A DNA stretch of 64,000 bases from Paenibacillus nasutitermitis (GTDB lineage Bacteria > Bacillota > Bacilli > Paenibacillales > Paenibacillaceae), in the NCBI RefSeq assembly GCF_014641075.1, contig NZ_BMHP01000005.1, positions 62,001 through 126,000 of the forward strand. The letters are read 5' to 3'. The translations under genes were made by a program, and so were the position numbers. Positions 1-8,821 of the stretch are shown piece after piece. The stretch's first letter is position 1; each line of letters begins with the position of its first letter. Below the pieces are notes generated by a model, which worked only from the letters and a program-made list of their open reading frames with translations, was not told where the DNA came from and ran no database searches.

Positions 1-2225
1 CCTGTCAGCGGATCCCATAGCCTCGCCTTCGCCGCGCTCACATTGAACTGCGCCTTCAGTGAAGACGGGGAATCCGCCGTATTCACGATCAGATACGTGA
101 TGCCCTCTTCCTTCTGTTTCTTCAGATAGATGATTTCCGGATGCACTTGGTCCAGCACCAGATCGGCTTCCAGCAGGGGCTTCAATTGCCCGGCAATCCC
201 TTTGGGTTCCTTGACCTGTATGACCGCGGGGCTCCTCAGAAGCGTCTGAAGGAGCTCCGGGGCAGGCTCCATTTTCTTATCTCTGCGTATAAAAGCCGGC
301 GACTCGCCCTGCATCACGATGTGAACGCCTGCATCGGCAAGCTGCTCCAGCTTCTTAAGCAGACCCGCCTCCAGAACGCTCGTCCGGGGAATGACAACCG
401 TATCGAACGCCCAGCCTGCATCGGTCACCAGCTTTCCCCCCTTGATTCCGCTCTCCAGCAGTGCGCCGGTATCCAAATAATCGAAGTCCAGCTGATTCTC
501 CACCAGATTCATCGCCACATCCCTGAAATTATTGCTGATGGCCACCGCTTCCGGCGCGAAATCTTTGGGATCCATAGACATGGCAGGGAGCGTCTTTGCC
601 CATACGCCCTCAATAGGGTAATAAACAGCAATCTTTGAAGCCTGCTTCCCCCCGTCCAGCATATAAGCGATACGGCCGATATAATCGGTAAACAGCCGGT
701 TCTCTTCCTGGCTCATCTTGTCGTCCTCATAATAGGAATTGAAATGGTCGACACCAAACGCGAACTGAACCGCTATTGCACCCAGTCTTCCGTCAAAGCT
801 GGTCTCCTCCGTGTCGAAGGCATTGGAGATTTCACTCATCACATGTTCCTTGCGATAATAATGGGCTGCCGAGCTGGCCATCTTGGCCGTCGTCACCGCC
901 CATTTCTTCGCCGTCTCGGGAAAAGCGGTCAGCAAATCGATGCCGGGCATCTGCATATGCTTGTAGAACGCGAACAGGTTCCCCTCAAATATGGCTTGGT
1001 AGAACAGGTCCTCCTCCAGCAGCAGATGCCCGGAGCAGGCAACGCCGCTCTCGCTGCAGAAATTCTCCAGCGGTTGAAAATAATGCTCCTCGACCAGCTC
1101 CGACAAGGTCTGGTAATAGTCCATCCGGACCGCCTGGGCTTCCTTGCTGTCTCCAGCCTTTAGATAGGGAAGCGAAGGGATAAGGTCATACCCTCTGCGC
1201 TGCTTGAATTCCTCGGCCAGCTGATTGCCCCAGCCGAGCGTTGGCAGCAGCGGCACGTCCGGGTCGGGTGCATCCAGCACCGCCGGCTGACGCGGCGAAG
1301 GACCGATATACGTGCCCATCAGCGAAGGCTCGTCGGTGAAGAAAGCTTCGATGCCTTTGCCGAAATATTCCTTCAGACGCTCATAATACTGCTTGTGCGT
1401 GACATTGATGAAGGTCTCGGCCGCTTCCTTCTCCAGCAGATTGATATACCGCCGCTGCTCATACCAGTTGTTCACGGCATGGGTGCCTTCATAGAAAGGC
1501 TTCTGTACAAAATAATAGACGATCCAGCTTCCTTCCGGCACGTCCCACAACAGATTGCCCGCTTCATCCGTAAACGGCATCAGATCGACTGCAGAACCGG
1601 GATCATAGCTGTTTTCGCTGCCCTTGAAGGCTTTGACGGATATGACGCTGCCATGGCCCTTCGGATGCGCAATTTCAAGTTTCTTTCCACCGGATGCGGC
1701 TTTGGCGATCACTGCGAGGCCCTGCGCCTCCAGATCAGGGCGCTCCTTCAGCACAAGCCCTCCGGCCGTTCCGCTGGGATAACCCCGCTCATCGTAAATC
1801 CATACGCGCAGGCCCAGCTGATCGACGGCATACTGGATATTCTGCTTCAGAATTTCCCAATATTCTTCGGTTTTCAGATATCCCTGATACGCCACGTTGG
1901 TGACCATGCCCCCATAACCCATATCCTTCAGCTGCTTGATTTTGCCTGTATGCAGATTGTCATGGATCATCCGCAGCGGCCGGTAGCGGACATCAGGATC
2001 CCGGAACTCCGCTTCGTCGAACGGCTGGATGACCGGCAGCACCTTCTCTTCCGTCTTCGTTGGCTCCCTATTCTCCGCTTCCGCCGCCGGCTGCTCATGG
2101 TGTTCCTCAGTAACACCCTCTGCCATAGGCTTCTTTTCTCCTCTTTTGTCGATTGCCAGAAATAGGCCTAATCCGATCAGTATTGCGGCTGCCGCAATTG
2201 CAAGCAGCCTGTTTCTTGTGCTCAG
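1..2225 (-). CDS. Secreted or membrane-anchored GH106-like glycoside hydrolase (3' end outside window)
   Basis: The protein opens with a basic N-terminus and one hydrophobic stretch (about residues 7-26), a signal peptide or anchor, followed by a Glu/Pro-rich linker. The body reads like the GH106-related hydrolases (alpha-L-rhamnosidase relatives): a barrel with an FFTDEPS acidic motif near residue 300, then a glutamine-amidotransferase-like segment (LLKKLEQLADAGVHIV) as found in the middle of that family. It would hydrolyse a plant or microbial glycoside outside the cell; the substrate cannot be read. The frame is closed upstream by TAG and has no ATG, GTG or TTG before the signal segment. 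A strong GGGAGAGG ribosome site sits six bases before CTG (2225-2223) and three before ATT (2228-2226), so a non-standard start is likely. The coding frame is open to base 1, so the gene is only cut by the window edge. Family is fairly sure, specificity unknown. Confidence 0.75.
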   Translation of the reverse strand, partial: MSTRNRLLAIAAAAILIGLGLFLAIDKRGEKKPMAEGVTEEHHEQPAAEAENREPTKTEEKVLPVIQPFDEAEFRDPDVRYRPLRMIHDNLHTGKIKQLKDMGYGGMVTNVAYQGYLKTEEYWEILKQNIQYAVDQLGLRVWIYDERGYPSGTAGGLVLKERPDLEAQGLAVIAKAASGGKKLEIAHPKGHGSVISVKAFKGSENSYDPGSAVDLMPFTDEAGNLLWDVPEGSWIVYYFVQKPFYEGTHAVNNWYEQRRYINLLEKEAAETFINVTHKQYYERLKEYFGKGIEAFFTDEPSLMGTYIGPSPRQPAVLDAPDPDVPLLPTLGWGNQLAEEFKQRRGYDLIPSLPYLKAGDSKEAQAVRMDYYQTLSELVEEHYFQPLENFCSESGVACSGHLLLEEDLFYQAIFEGNLFAFYKHMQMPGIDLLTAFPETAKKWAVTTAKMASSAAHYYRKEHVMSEISNAFDTEETSFDGRLGAIAVQFAFGVDHFNSYYEDDKMSQEENRLFTDYIGRIAYMLDGGKQASKIAVYYPIEGVWAKTLPAMSMDPKDFAPEAVAISNNFRDVAMNLVENQLDFDYLDTGALLESGIKGGKLVTDAGWAFDTVVIPRTSVLEAGLLKKLEQLADAGVHIVMQGESPAFIRRDKKMEPAPELLQTLLRSPAVIQVKEPKGIAGQLKPLLEADLVLDQVHPEIIYLKKQKEEGITYLIVNTADSPSSLKAQFNVSAAKARLWDPLT

Positions 2226-2477
2226 AATAACCCTCTCCCTGTTCGTTTTATTGCCCGGCTACCGCATCAATGAATGCGGTGTTGTCGCCTGCTGCCGGTC
2301 GCAATACGCATCGAATGTCCCCCCGCTAGAAAAATGCATGCATTAACGTAAAAATAGCACAGCGCTTCAGGCTCCATCTATGCGGTTATGGCTGAATCGT
2401 ATCGCAAAATGGTTCTTCATCCCTTTTGAAATGGGGTATAAAAGAACAGTACTGTACAGAAGGAGGCGCATATACAC

Positions 2478-3428
2478 TTGAAAGAATTTGAAGATGGACT
2501 GGAAACGGCGAAGGAGGAAGGTCAGGAGGAATCCGGTTTTGCCCGGGTGTACATGGTGGAACTGCTGTATAAGGAGAAGCCTGTCATTGACCGGGACAAG
2601 CTGCTTGCCTGCATGCAGGCCAATACGGGAGAGGTTCAGCTTCCCGAGAAGGAGGAGGCTGCCGATGGAGGGGCTGATCTGGCCGTTTGGGAGGCAAATG
2701 AAGCCGACGCGGAGAATCAGCTGACGCTGATGTTTTTTCATTTGAATCATATGATTTCCTATGAAGAAGGTCCTCTGCCTGCCCAAACCTGTGTGTTCAG
2801 CACGCAGGGAATGTCGGATATGCAGGAATACGAGAGCGCCATTCAACAATCATGGAATTGGAAGGAAGCCAGGCAGACCGTCCGTGAATGCCGCCATTCT
2901 CTGCTGTTTACCGACTTCTGCGCCTCCGGCCTGGAATACAAGGAACGCCTGGAGTTGTTCCAGAATGCTCTTAAGGCTTTGCTGGAAGCGGCCCCCTGCG
3001 AGGCGATTTATTGGAAGATGAGCGATAAATTCGTTCATCCGCAGCATTATCTCCAGGCGCTTACAGAAGGTCAGCAGTTATTTGGAGCGCTCAATATCCG
3101 GCTCTACCAGGTGAAAGGCTCTGACTCAGGAAGTCGGGAAATGCTAATGGATTCCTCCGGTCTTGCCGCGCTGGGACTGCCGGATGTACAGTGCCATTTT
3201 TTTGATCTGGAACCAGGCGAGATGGCGTCAAGCCTGCTCGATTTGGCCTATTATATTTTTGATAAAGGCGATTTGGTCAAGGATGGGGAAACGATCGGAA
3301 TGACGGAGGACCAGCGCTGGCGCTGCCAGCACCAGTATTCGATTGCCGCTCCCCGGCGCGTTGTGCTGGATATTGACCCGGGCGAGCCTTATTATGCGGG
3401 CACGCAGCATCGTGACGGGATGGGTTGA
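2478..3428 (+). CDS. DUF4261 domain protein
   Basis: A 316-residue soluble protein of unknown function. The C-terminal half has the DUF4261 hallmarks: a Phe-Asp-Leu-Glu segment and the conserved LDLAYYIFDKGD-(x)n-DGETIGMTEDQ stretch near residues 255-285. The N-terminal part (Glu-rich, residues 1-130) resembles the barrel-like N-terminal half of the same family. No membrane segment, signal or metal motif is visible. The start is TTG, with AGGAGG eleven bases upstream. It diverges from the GH106-like gene across a 250-bp spacer and is followed by a strong hairpin terminator, so it is probably a single-gene unit. Neighbours do not suggest a role. Confidence 0.75.
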   Translation: MKEFEDGLETAKEEGQEESGFARVYMVELLYKEKPVIDRDKLLACMQANTGEVQLPEKEEAADGGADLAVWEANEADAENQLTLMFFHLNHMISYEEGPLPAQTCVFSTQGMSDMQEYESAIQQSWNWKEARQTVRECRHSLLFTDFCASGLEYKERLELFQNALKALLEAAPCEAIYWKMSDKFVHPQHYLQALTEGQQLFGALNIRLYQVKGSDSGSREMLMDSSGLAALGLPDVQCHFFDLEPGEMASSLLDLAYYIFDKGDLVKDGETIGMTEDQRWRCQHQYSIAAPRRVVLDIDPGEPYYAGTQHRDGMG

Positions 3429-3478
3429 TGACCGATATCTGGAGCCCTATTTCGGCTCTGGTGATATATTGGTGTGAA

Positions 3479-3514
3479 AAAACCGGATCCTTTACGACAA
3501 GGGTCCGGTTTTCG
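3479..3514. terminator. Rho-independent terminator after the DUF4261 gene
   Basis: Arms 3481-3490 and 3501-3510 pair as a GC-rich hairpin (core ACCGGATCC/GGGTCCGGT with one mismatch), with an A-run before and TTTT after, so it could act in both directions. Confidence 0.8.
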
Positions 3515-3680
3515 TATTCACAGCTGGAATAAAGTTCAACTCACGTGTCCCGACATGGCCGTAAGTGTCCTATACTTTACTTTCGGGTCAGAACCTGAGA
3601 GGCTGAATGATGCCTTAAACGTCTTGACATTGACGTTGACGTTGTGGAGGCGACATATGTGCCCAGGTTCTATCGCAGCC

Positions 3681-3962
3681 CTAATCCTCGTAGCCTGCGA
3701 CTCCTTTCTCCATCAGGAAATCCATCTCCGCCTCCAGAATCGATTCCACGGTCAGCTCGTCCAGCTTAATATCGGGCCGGCTCAGCACATAATCCACCAG
3801 CTCGTCGCTGTCCACTTCGACTTCCCCTTTGGCATTTTCCTTGCTGTTGTTTATAAACGTCTGCTCATGCTTCAGCACAAGCTTAATGGCCGCCGCATCC
3901 GCTTTGGTCTCTCCTGCTATGTATTGCACAAGCTCCTGCTCATTCACATTCTCACTCATCAT
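3681..3962 (-). CDS. Small acidic conserved protein, function unknown
   Basis: A 93-residue (or 92, from the second Met) acidic soluble protein with no Cys, signal or membrane segment. It looks like two short helical halves around an Asn/Lys-rich middle (residues 36-46), and has the feel of a conserved Paenibacillaceae hypothetical. AAGGAG lies seven bases before the first ATG. It is transcribed in the same direction as the lipid kinase downstream at 4049-4942 but is separated from it by 87 bases, the kinase lying upstream on the minus strand. No function is assigned. Confidence 0.65.
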   Translation of the reverse strand: MMSENVNEQELVQYIAGETKADAAAIKLVLKHEQTFINNSKENAKGEVEVDSDELVDYVLSRPDIKLDELTVESILEAEMDFLMEKGVAGYED

Positions 3963-4048
3963 AGGTCATCTCCTTGGCTGGTTGGTTCGTGCTGTCATTG
4001 TATCACAAGGAGCTTTTATTTCCCAAGCCTCTCTATCCTGCCGCTGCT

Positions 4049-4942
4049 TTACGGAAGATCCCCCACCAGTACGGCCAGATGCTGTCTTACATTCTCCAGC
4101 TCGTCGGGGGTTCTGTCCCCAATCTCCCCGTCACAGTCGATTTCCTGCCCGGGCGACGCTTCTATGGAAAGCTTATTGGTCTTGAAATAGCAGACCGCAC
4201 CGCCCTCCGGCATTTCGCCGGTCAGCTTGAGCTGTATGGCTTTCCAGGCGAGCTCCATGGAGGTCTCCTTAATAATCAGGACATCGAACAGCCCATCCTC
4301 CAGATCCGTCTCCGGGAAGAAAGTCCGCATTCCGCCTGTATAAGCGCCGTTGCTGATGACCAGCAGACAGGCCGTGTTGTCATAGTCGAAGTCCGCGCTT
4401 GTGATTTTCAGGGAAAAAGGCTCAAAGCCTGTTATGGACTGTGCGGCGGAAATATAATAAGAGAGCTTGCCGAGCCTCTCCTTCTGATCCGAATCGATAT
4501 TATTCGAGACCAGCGTAATCAGGCCGATCCCCCAGAAATTCAGAAAATAGCGGCTGCCGGATCTGCCTACATCGACATGCTTCACACGGCCTACCAGAAT
4601 CTGCTCAACCGCAAGCAACGGGTCCTGATTCATCCCGATCGCTCTGGAGAAATCATTGCATGTGCCTCCTGGCAAAATCGCAAACAAGGGCCGTTCTGCA
4701 AGCGGGCACAGCGCATTGATCAGCTCATGGATCGTGCCGTCCCCTCCGAAGCCGATAATCAAATCAAACTCCGCGGCATGCCGCTGGATATATGCTGCGC
4801 CGTCGCCGGCGGCTTCCGTTTGGTAAACCACAACCTCATCGTAACGCAGCCTGAGCTTGTCCGTAATCCTGTCCATTTGATCCACCATCGCGGACTTCCC
4901 CGCAGCCGGGTTAAGAATAATGACGGCTCTTGGCATGCTCAT
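4049..4942 (-). CDS. Diacylglycerol kinase-family lipid kinase (YegS/BmrU/DagK-like)
   Basis: It phosphorylates a lipid such as diacylglycerol or undecaprenol-type substrates at the membrane. NPAAGK near residue 11 and the nucleotide-binding GFGGDGT at residues 64-70 are diagnostic, and a second family signature, LPGGTCNDFSR, follows near residue 90. The C-terminal beta-rich half (SNGAYTGGMRTFFPETDLEDGLFDV) matches the family, and the length (297) is normal. The start is ATG with AAAGGAGAA before it. Upstream on the plus-strand map (5013-5053) lies a 40-bp repeat also found before the GTPase gene at 16775. Which lipid it uses is not visible. Confidence 0.88.
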   Translation of the reverse strand: MSMPRAVIILNPAAGKSAMVDQMDRITDKLRLRYDEVVVYQTEAAGDGAAYIQRHAAEFDLIIGFGGDGTIHELINALCPLAERPLFAILPGGTCNDFSRAIGMNQDPLLAVEQILVGRVKHVDVGRSGSRYFLNFWGIGLITLVSNNIDSDQKERLGKLSYYISAAQSITGFEPFSLKITSADFDYDNTACLLVISNGAYTGGMRTFFPETDLEDGLFDVLIIKETSMELAWKAIQLKLTGEMPEGGAVCYFKTNKLSIEASPGQEIDCDGEIGDRTPDELENVRQHLAVLVGDLP

Positions 4943-5012
4943 TCTCCTTTACCAGCCTGTGGATGAATTATCCCCATTATAAACCAGACAGAGAAGCAGA
5001 TAAAGCGGGGAT

Positions 5013-5053
5013 AGCGGCTCTGCCGTGCTACGGATGCGGCTGTTGTTTTGGCC
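5013..5053 (+). repeat. Dispersed 40-bp repeat, copy 1
   Basis: Begins GCGGCTCTGCCGTGC and ends TTTTGGCCG. About nine bases in ten match 16669-16708 in the same orientation. It lies upstream of the lipid kinase and next to the terminator of the GH29 operon. It has no hairpin potential that I can see. Confidence 0.75.
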
Positions 5054-5076
5054 GATCGCCCTGTGCGGCGCATCAT

Positions 5077-5108
5077 GCAAAAATCACCGTCGCGGGGGAC
5101 GGTGATTT
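5077..5108 (-). terminator. Terminator of the sugar-uptake/GH29 operon
   Basis: Perfect 11-bp arms 5081-5091 and 5098-5108 (AAATCACCGTC and its complement) around a six-base loop, followed on the minus strand by a T-run. It lies 33 bases after the stop codon of the secreted GH29-like gene. Confidence 0.88.
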
Positions 5109-5140
5109 AAGGGAATTTTCATATTGTAAAATTTCGTTCA

Positions 5141-7384
5141 TTACTGATAGATCAAAGCATCAACCTCAACATAATAATTCGTTGATTTTATATTCTTATC
5201 GCCTCTGGCAACGATCTTAATCGTGTGGTTCCCGCTGGAAAGACCTTGTTTGCGGTATACCGTTACACCCGTGTGGCCGTTCGGGCTATAAAGATCGACC
5301 GTTTGATCCCACACACCGTCAATGAACACATCCGCTTTCCCATGGTCTGCATCAAGCTTGCCGACCCATTCCACGCTCGTACCCGTAAAGGTCGTTTCGG
5401 CATAGTCGTCTTCAACGGTTGTATAATGGCCCGTGTTCTTGTAATAGTCGATTCCTGATACACTCGTCCTCCACGTGCCGGAATACGTCCAGCCGTTGTT
5501 AGCATCGTCCTTCGTCACGACAGGCGTGCCCTCCGAGGTGTTGAACCGGTCGACTTCGACATAGTTGCCAACAGCGGAAGCATTCCTATCGCTGCGGACA
5601 ACGATCTTGATTGTATGCGGGCCGCTGGACAGATTTCTTTTCGCATAGAGCAGGGTGTCGATATAACGTGCGGCGTTGTACAAATCGATCGTCTGATCGA
5701 GTGTGTTATCAATATAGACGTCTGCCTTCCCGTGGTCCGGGCCCAGCACGCCATACCACTCTATGCTTTTCCCGGTGAAGGTATATTCCGCATAATTTCC
5801 GGTTGTCGACGAGAAGTGGCCCGTATCTCCGTAATAGCCCGTTCCGGTTGGAATACTCGCCGGCCATGTCCCCGAATAGGTAATGCCGCCCGCGGCATCA
5901 TCCTTGACCGTCGGTGCTCCGGTCGTGACGTTCATGCGGTCGACTTCGACATAATAATCGGTTGACAAGGGGTCCTTGTCGCTGCGGTTTACAATTTTGA
6001 TCGTATGGCTGCCAGGCGACAGGCCTGTTTTGGAGTAAATCTCCGTGTTGACGAATCGATTGGCCGCATACAGATTGACGGACTGGTCCAGGACATTATC
6101 AATGTACACATCCGCTGTCCCATGATCCGGCCCTTTCACACCCGACCATACCACATTGGTGCCATTGAACGTAAACTCGGCATAGCTTCCCGGCGTCTTG
6201 GTGAAGTGGCCGGTATTATTGTAATAGCCGGTATTGGAAGGAATGCTGGTTCCCCAAGTTCCGGTGTAACTGAATGCCGCATCGGAATCATCTGCCACAC
6301 TGGTACCCGGCCCTTTTCCAAACAAGCTGTTCTTGATTGAAATAAATTGCGCGAGATGAGGCGAATTAATTTCCCCGGTTTTATTGACATGGGGTCCGAA
6401 AGACAGGACGCCGTTCTGATTGGCAACCGCGGAGAAGTAATTGCTAATGTAGGGAGTCGTATATTTCAGTCCAAAGCTGTTCCAATCATTGCCTTGATAA
6501 GCAGTCTCGCTCCACTGAATGCCGCCGATCCATCTTGTATACGGGGCGGGATTGGCGTCAGACGGGAGAATGGTTAGAAGATTCTGTTCACCCGCAATAT
6601 AATCGGCATGTGTCGTCATCGGCAGATCGACACCAAGACCGGGATCGAAGGAAACAATGGCATTGGGATTGCCATGCTTCGCGGCGGCTGCGAACGTTGA
6701 GAAATTATGAGGTAGCGAGTAGTTGGTATAGGCCTGAGAAATGTCCGGCGTTCCATTATTGTACGTTCCATCGAACCACCAGCCCGCAACCTTGGAGCCA
6801 TACCGGTCCGACCATTCCTGAATAATGCTCTCCCATTTGGCCTGAAATTCCTGCGTGGCCAGATGTTTGTAAATATTATTCTCCTGCGTCGGTTCAACGA
6901 TTTCCGGTTCCCCGAGGGCCTCGGCGATATCGGTATCTTCGGAAGGCATACGCGCGGGGAAATAGAGCATCAGCTTGATGCCGTACGGATTTAACGCCTC
7001 ATATAAATCCATGGGCAGATCCCGCACCGACATTCGGCTGGTCGATCCGCTTCTTCCGGTCAGCGTATCGAAGGTCGCATTGGGCGAGGCGAAATAGCCG
7101 GAGTTCTGACCCAAAGTAAAGACCACATATTTGGCCCCCGTCTCGTTCACTTGGGAAGCGAAACGCTGTACATTAAAATTGTTGACCAGCGTGTTCCAGT
7201 CACCCGTCATATCATCACCGCCATAGAGCCATTGAACGAAGAGCCCATATTTACCCTGCATGAACCAATCCGTATTAGAATTGTTCGTTTGTGCAAACAC
7301 CTGTTGACCTGGAAGGATAAGTCCCATCAGTATCACTGCAACTAGAAGTGAACGGTAGATTTCATTTCTCTTTAGAAAGGCCAT
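5141..7384 (-). CDS. Secreted GH29-like (alpha-L-fucosidase family) hydrolase with three repeated C-terminal modules
   Basis: A classic signal peptide (KR, then hydrophobic residues 13-24) is probably cut near residue 32. Residues 35-355 form a GH29-like barrel: the substrate-facing KYGLFVQW segment, the LGQNSGYF motif and GWWFDG (Asp205), the position of the GH29 nucleophile. After it come three copies of a roughly 120-residue beta module (about 364-485, 493-613, 623-745), each with YSGTW, GYY-NTGH, DHG-ADVYID and SHTIKIV-like signatures. These look like carbohydrate-binding or surface-attachment modules. It is the last gene of an operon encoding sugar permeases, a binding lipoprotein and a paralogous hydrolase, so it probably trims fucose-like or related residues outside the cell. 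The exact sugar is inferred only from the family. Confidence 0.8.
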   Translation of the reverse strand: MAFLKRNEIYRSLLVAVILMGLILPGQQVFAQTNNSNTDWFMQGKYGLFVQWLYGGDDMTGDWNTLVNNFNVQRFASQVNETGAKYVVFTLGQNSGYFASPNATFDTLTGRSGSTSRMSVRDLPMDLYEALNPYGIKLMLYFPARMPSEDTDIAEALGEPEIVEPTQENNIYKHLATQEFQAKWESIIQEWSDRYGSKVAGWWFDGTYNNGTPDISQAYTNYSLPHNFSTFAAAAKHGNPNAIVSFDPGLGVDLPMTTHADYIAGEQNLLTILPSDANPAPYTRWIGGIQWSETAYQGNDWNSFGLKYTTPYISNYFSAVANQNGVLSFGPHVNKTGEINSPHLAQFISIKNSLFGKGPGTSVADDSDAAFSYTGTWGTSIPSNTGYYNNTGHFTKTPGSYAEFTFNGTNVVWSGVKGPDHGTADVYIDNVLDQSVNLYAANRFVNTEIYSKTGLSPGSHTIKIVNRSDKDPLSTDYYVEVDRMNVTTGAPTVKDDAAGGITYSGTWPASIPTGTGYYGDTGHFSSTTGNYAEYTFTGKSIEWYGVLGPDHGKADVYIDNTLDQTIDLYNAARYIDTLLYAKRNLSSGPHTIKIVVRSDRNASAVGNYVEVDRFNTSEGTPVVTKDDANNGWTYSGTWRTSVSGIDYYKNTGHYTTVEDDYAETTFTGTSVEWVGKLDADHGKADVFIDGVWDQTVDLYSPNGHTGVTVYRKQGLSSGNHTIKIVARGDKNIKSTNYYVEVDALIYQ

Positions 7385-7398
7385 CGTCGCAATCCTCC

Positions 7399-8784
7399 TT
7401 AGTTTAGCTGGTGCAGATTCTCCTTAAGCGCTTTCAATTGTTCCATTTGCTGCGGGTCCATCCGGCCGAATCGATTCACATGAATGTCCAACGCGATAAC
7501 GCCTTGACGGGAAACCGTTTCTGTCACCCATTGAAGGATGTCCGGGGTTGACCACGATAATCCGGTATTTCCCCATCCGGCTAAATCCTTTACGAACTCG
7601 CCAAGGAACGTCCAATGGAACCATTGTACGCCGTTCGCTTCGTCCGCCCATCGTACATGATGGGGAAGCGGTCCGATCTCATTGGTTTCTCCCGCAATAT
7701 AATCTTCAAAGGGAGAGTTTACAAGAATAGAACTGCCAATACCCGAGTTAAAAGCAATGATTCGCGATACATTGCCTGATTTGGCTGCATTCACTAAGCT
7801 GTACCAATTGTATTTCCGGGTCAAATCATTGTAGGCGTCCTGAAACCACATGCCGTCAAACCACCAGCCAGCCACCTTGTCTCCATACCGGTCCGACCAT
7901 TCCTGAATCACCGCTTGCCATTTCGCTTGCGTTTCCTGGGACGGCGCGATTTCTACCGGATAATCAAAGGCTTTGTTAATCGCAAAGTCTTCATCGTCTT
8001 TGTGCGCCTTGCTGGGCGGGTTCGCAGGAGAATACAAGATTAGCTTAATGCCATGCGGCGCCAAAGCATCGGCAATCTCCATCGGCAAATCTCTTGTCGA
8101 GGCCCGCTCGCCCGGTTTAACGCCTGCAATGCGGTCATAGGTCTCGTTGGGCGACAACAGATACCCGCTGTTCTGTCCGAGCGTCAAAATCACAAAACCG
8201 GCTCCCGTTTCCACAACCTGCTGGACATAGCCATTCACATCAAATCCGTTGATGACATCGTCCCAGGCTTCCCCCGGCTGCCATTTGTCGCCGGGCTCCG
8301 CGGCCACACGATTCATGAATTCAGCCAGCAAATGATGAGAAATGCCGTATTTCGCCTTTAGAAGCCAGTCCGTATTCGGATTTCCCGCCACATCGCCGAT
8401 AGGTCCTGCAGCTTCGCTGATCACCGTTTGCTGCCCACCATCCTGTGAAGATCCAACCGTAACCTCGCATTTGTAATAACGGCCCACGGAGGATGCGGCA
8501 AGCGGCAGCCTGTCCTGATAAGCCCCTATAACCTGGCTGTAAGTTCCCTCCTTCTTATCCGAATTGAACCATCTATAGGAGATTTCCTTGGTTCCATCAG
8601 GTGTGCGGTCAAGAAAACGGATCACAGCTTTCAGCTGGCTTTTCTTCTGCAGCAGGCCTGTAATCTCTACTCGATAATCGAAAGAATGTCCATTGCCGTC
8701 AAGCATCATGGAGACAATCAACTCCTTATGAATGGTTAAAAAAATCACTGAAGCGAAAACCGGAGGAATTCCTTCCTTAATCAC
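7399..8784 (-). CDS. GH29-like hydrolase paralogue with Ig-like N-terminus, no signal peptide
   Basis: The C-terminal 320 residues parallel the secreted neighbour downstream: NTDWLLKAKYG, TLGQNSGYLLSPNETYD, STRDLPMEIADAL, IQEWSDRYGDKVAGWWFDG (nucleophile-position Asp) and DYIAGE. The first 130 residues resemble a bacterial Ig-like module (YRWFNSDKKEGTYSQV and a Gly-Arg-Tyr-Tyr-Lys-Cys strand) but begin abruptly, with no signal peptide. The frame upstream of the GTG at 8784 is open only for 15 more codons, to a TGA overlapping the end of the binding-protein gene, so no secretion signal can be added. Either it acts inside the cell on imported glycoside or the gene has lost its 5' end. It lies 37 bases after the binding protein and 14 before the secreted paralogue, within one operon. 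Confidence 0.72.
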   Translation of the reverse strand: MIKEGIPPVFASVIFLTIHKELIVSMMLDGNGHSFDYRVEITGLLQKKSQLKAVIRFLDRTPDGTKEISYRWFNSDKKEGTYSQVIGAYQDRLPLAASSVGRYYKCEVTVGSSQDGGQQTVISEAAGPIGDVAGNPNTDWLLKAKYGISHHLLAEFMNRVAAEPGDKWQPGEAWDDVINGFDVNGYVQQVVETGAGFVILTLGQNSGYLLSPNETYDRIAGVKPGERASTRDLPMEIADALAPHGIKLILYSPANPPSKAHKDDEDFAINKAFDYPVEIAPSQETQAKWQAVIQEWSDRYGDKVAGWWFDGMWFQDAYNDLTRKYNWYSLVNAAKSGNVSRIIAFNSGIGSSILVNSPFEDYIAGETNEIGPLPHHVRWADEANGVQWFHWTFLGEFVKDLAGWGNTGLSWSTPDILQWVTETVSRQGVIALDIHVNRFGRMDPQQMEQLKALKENLHQLN

Positions 8785-8821
8785 GATCTTCGCTTCAGCT
8801 TCTTCCTCTTCAAGTCCCTGA

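Noticed and set aside
141..2165. Several long plus-strand frames across the left edge
   Set aside because: They are antisense to the continuous GH106-like gene, whose minus frame is open over the whole stretch and has a signal peptide and hydrolase motifs.
2333..2344. Palindrome AATGCATGCATT upstream of the GH106-like gene as an operator
   Set aside because: A single short palindrome with no second copy and no regulator gene nearby; chance is a sufficient explanation.
3580..3680. MerR-type promoter suggested by repeated TTGACGTTGACG
   Set aside because: No MerR gene is adjacent, and the following ATG opens only a frame antisense to the small acidic protein.
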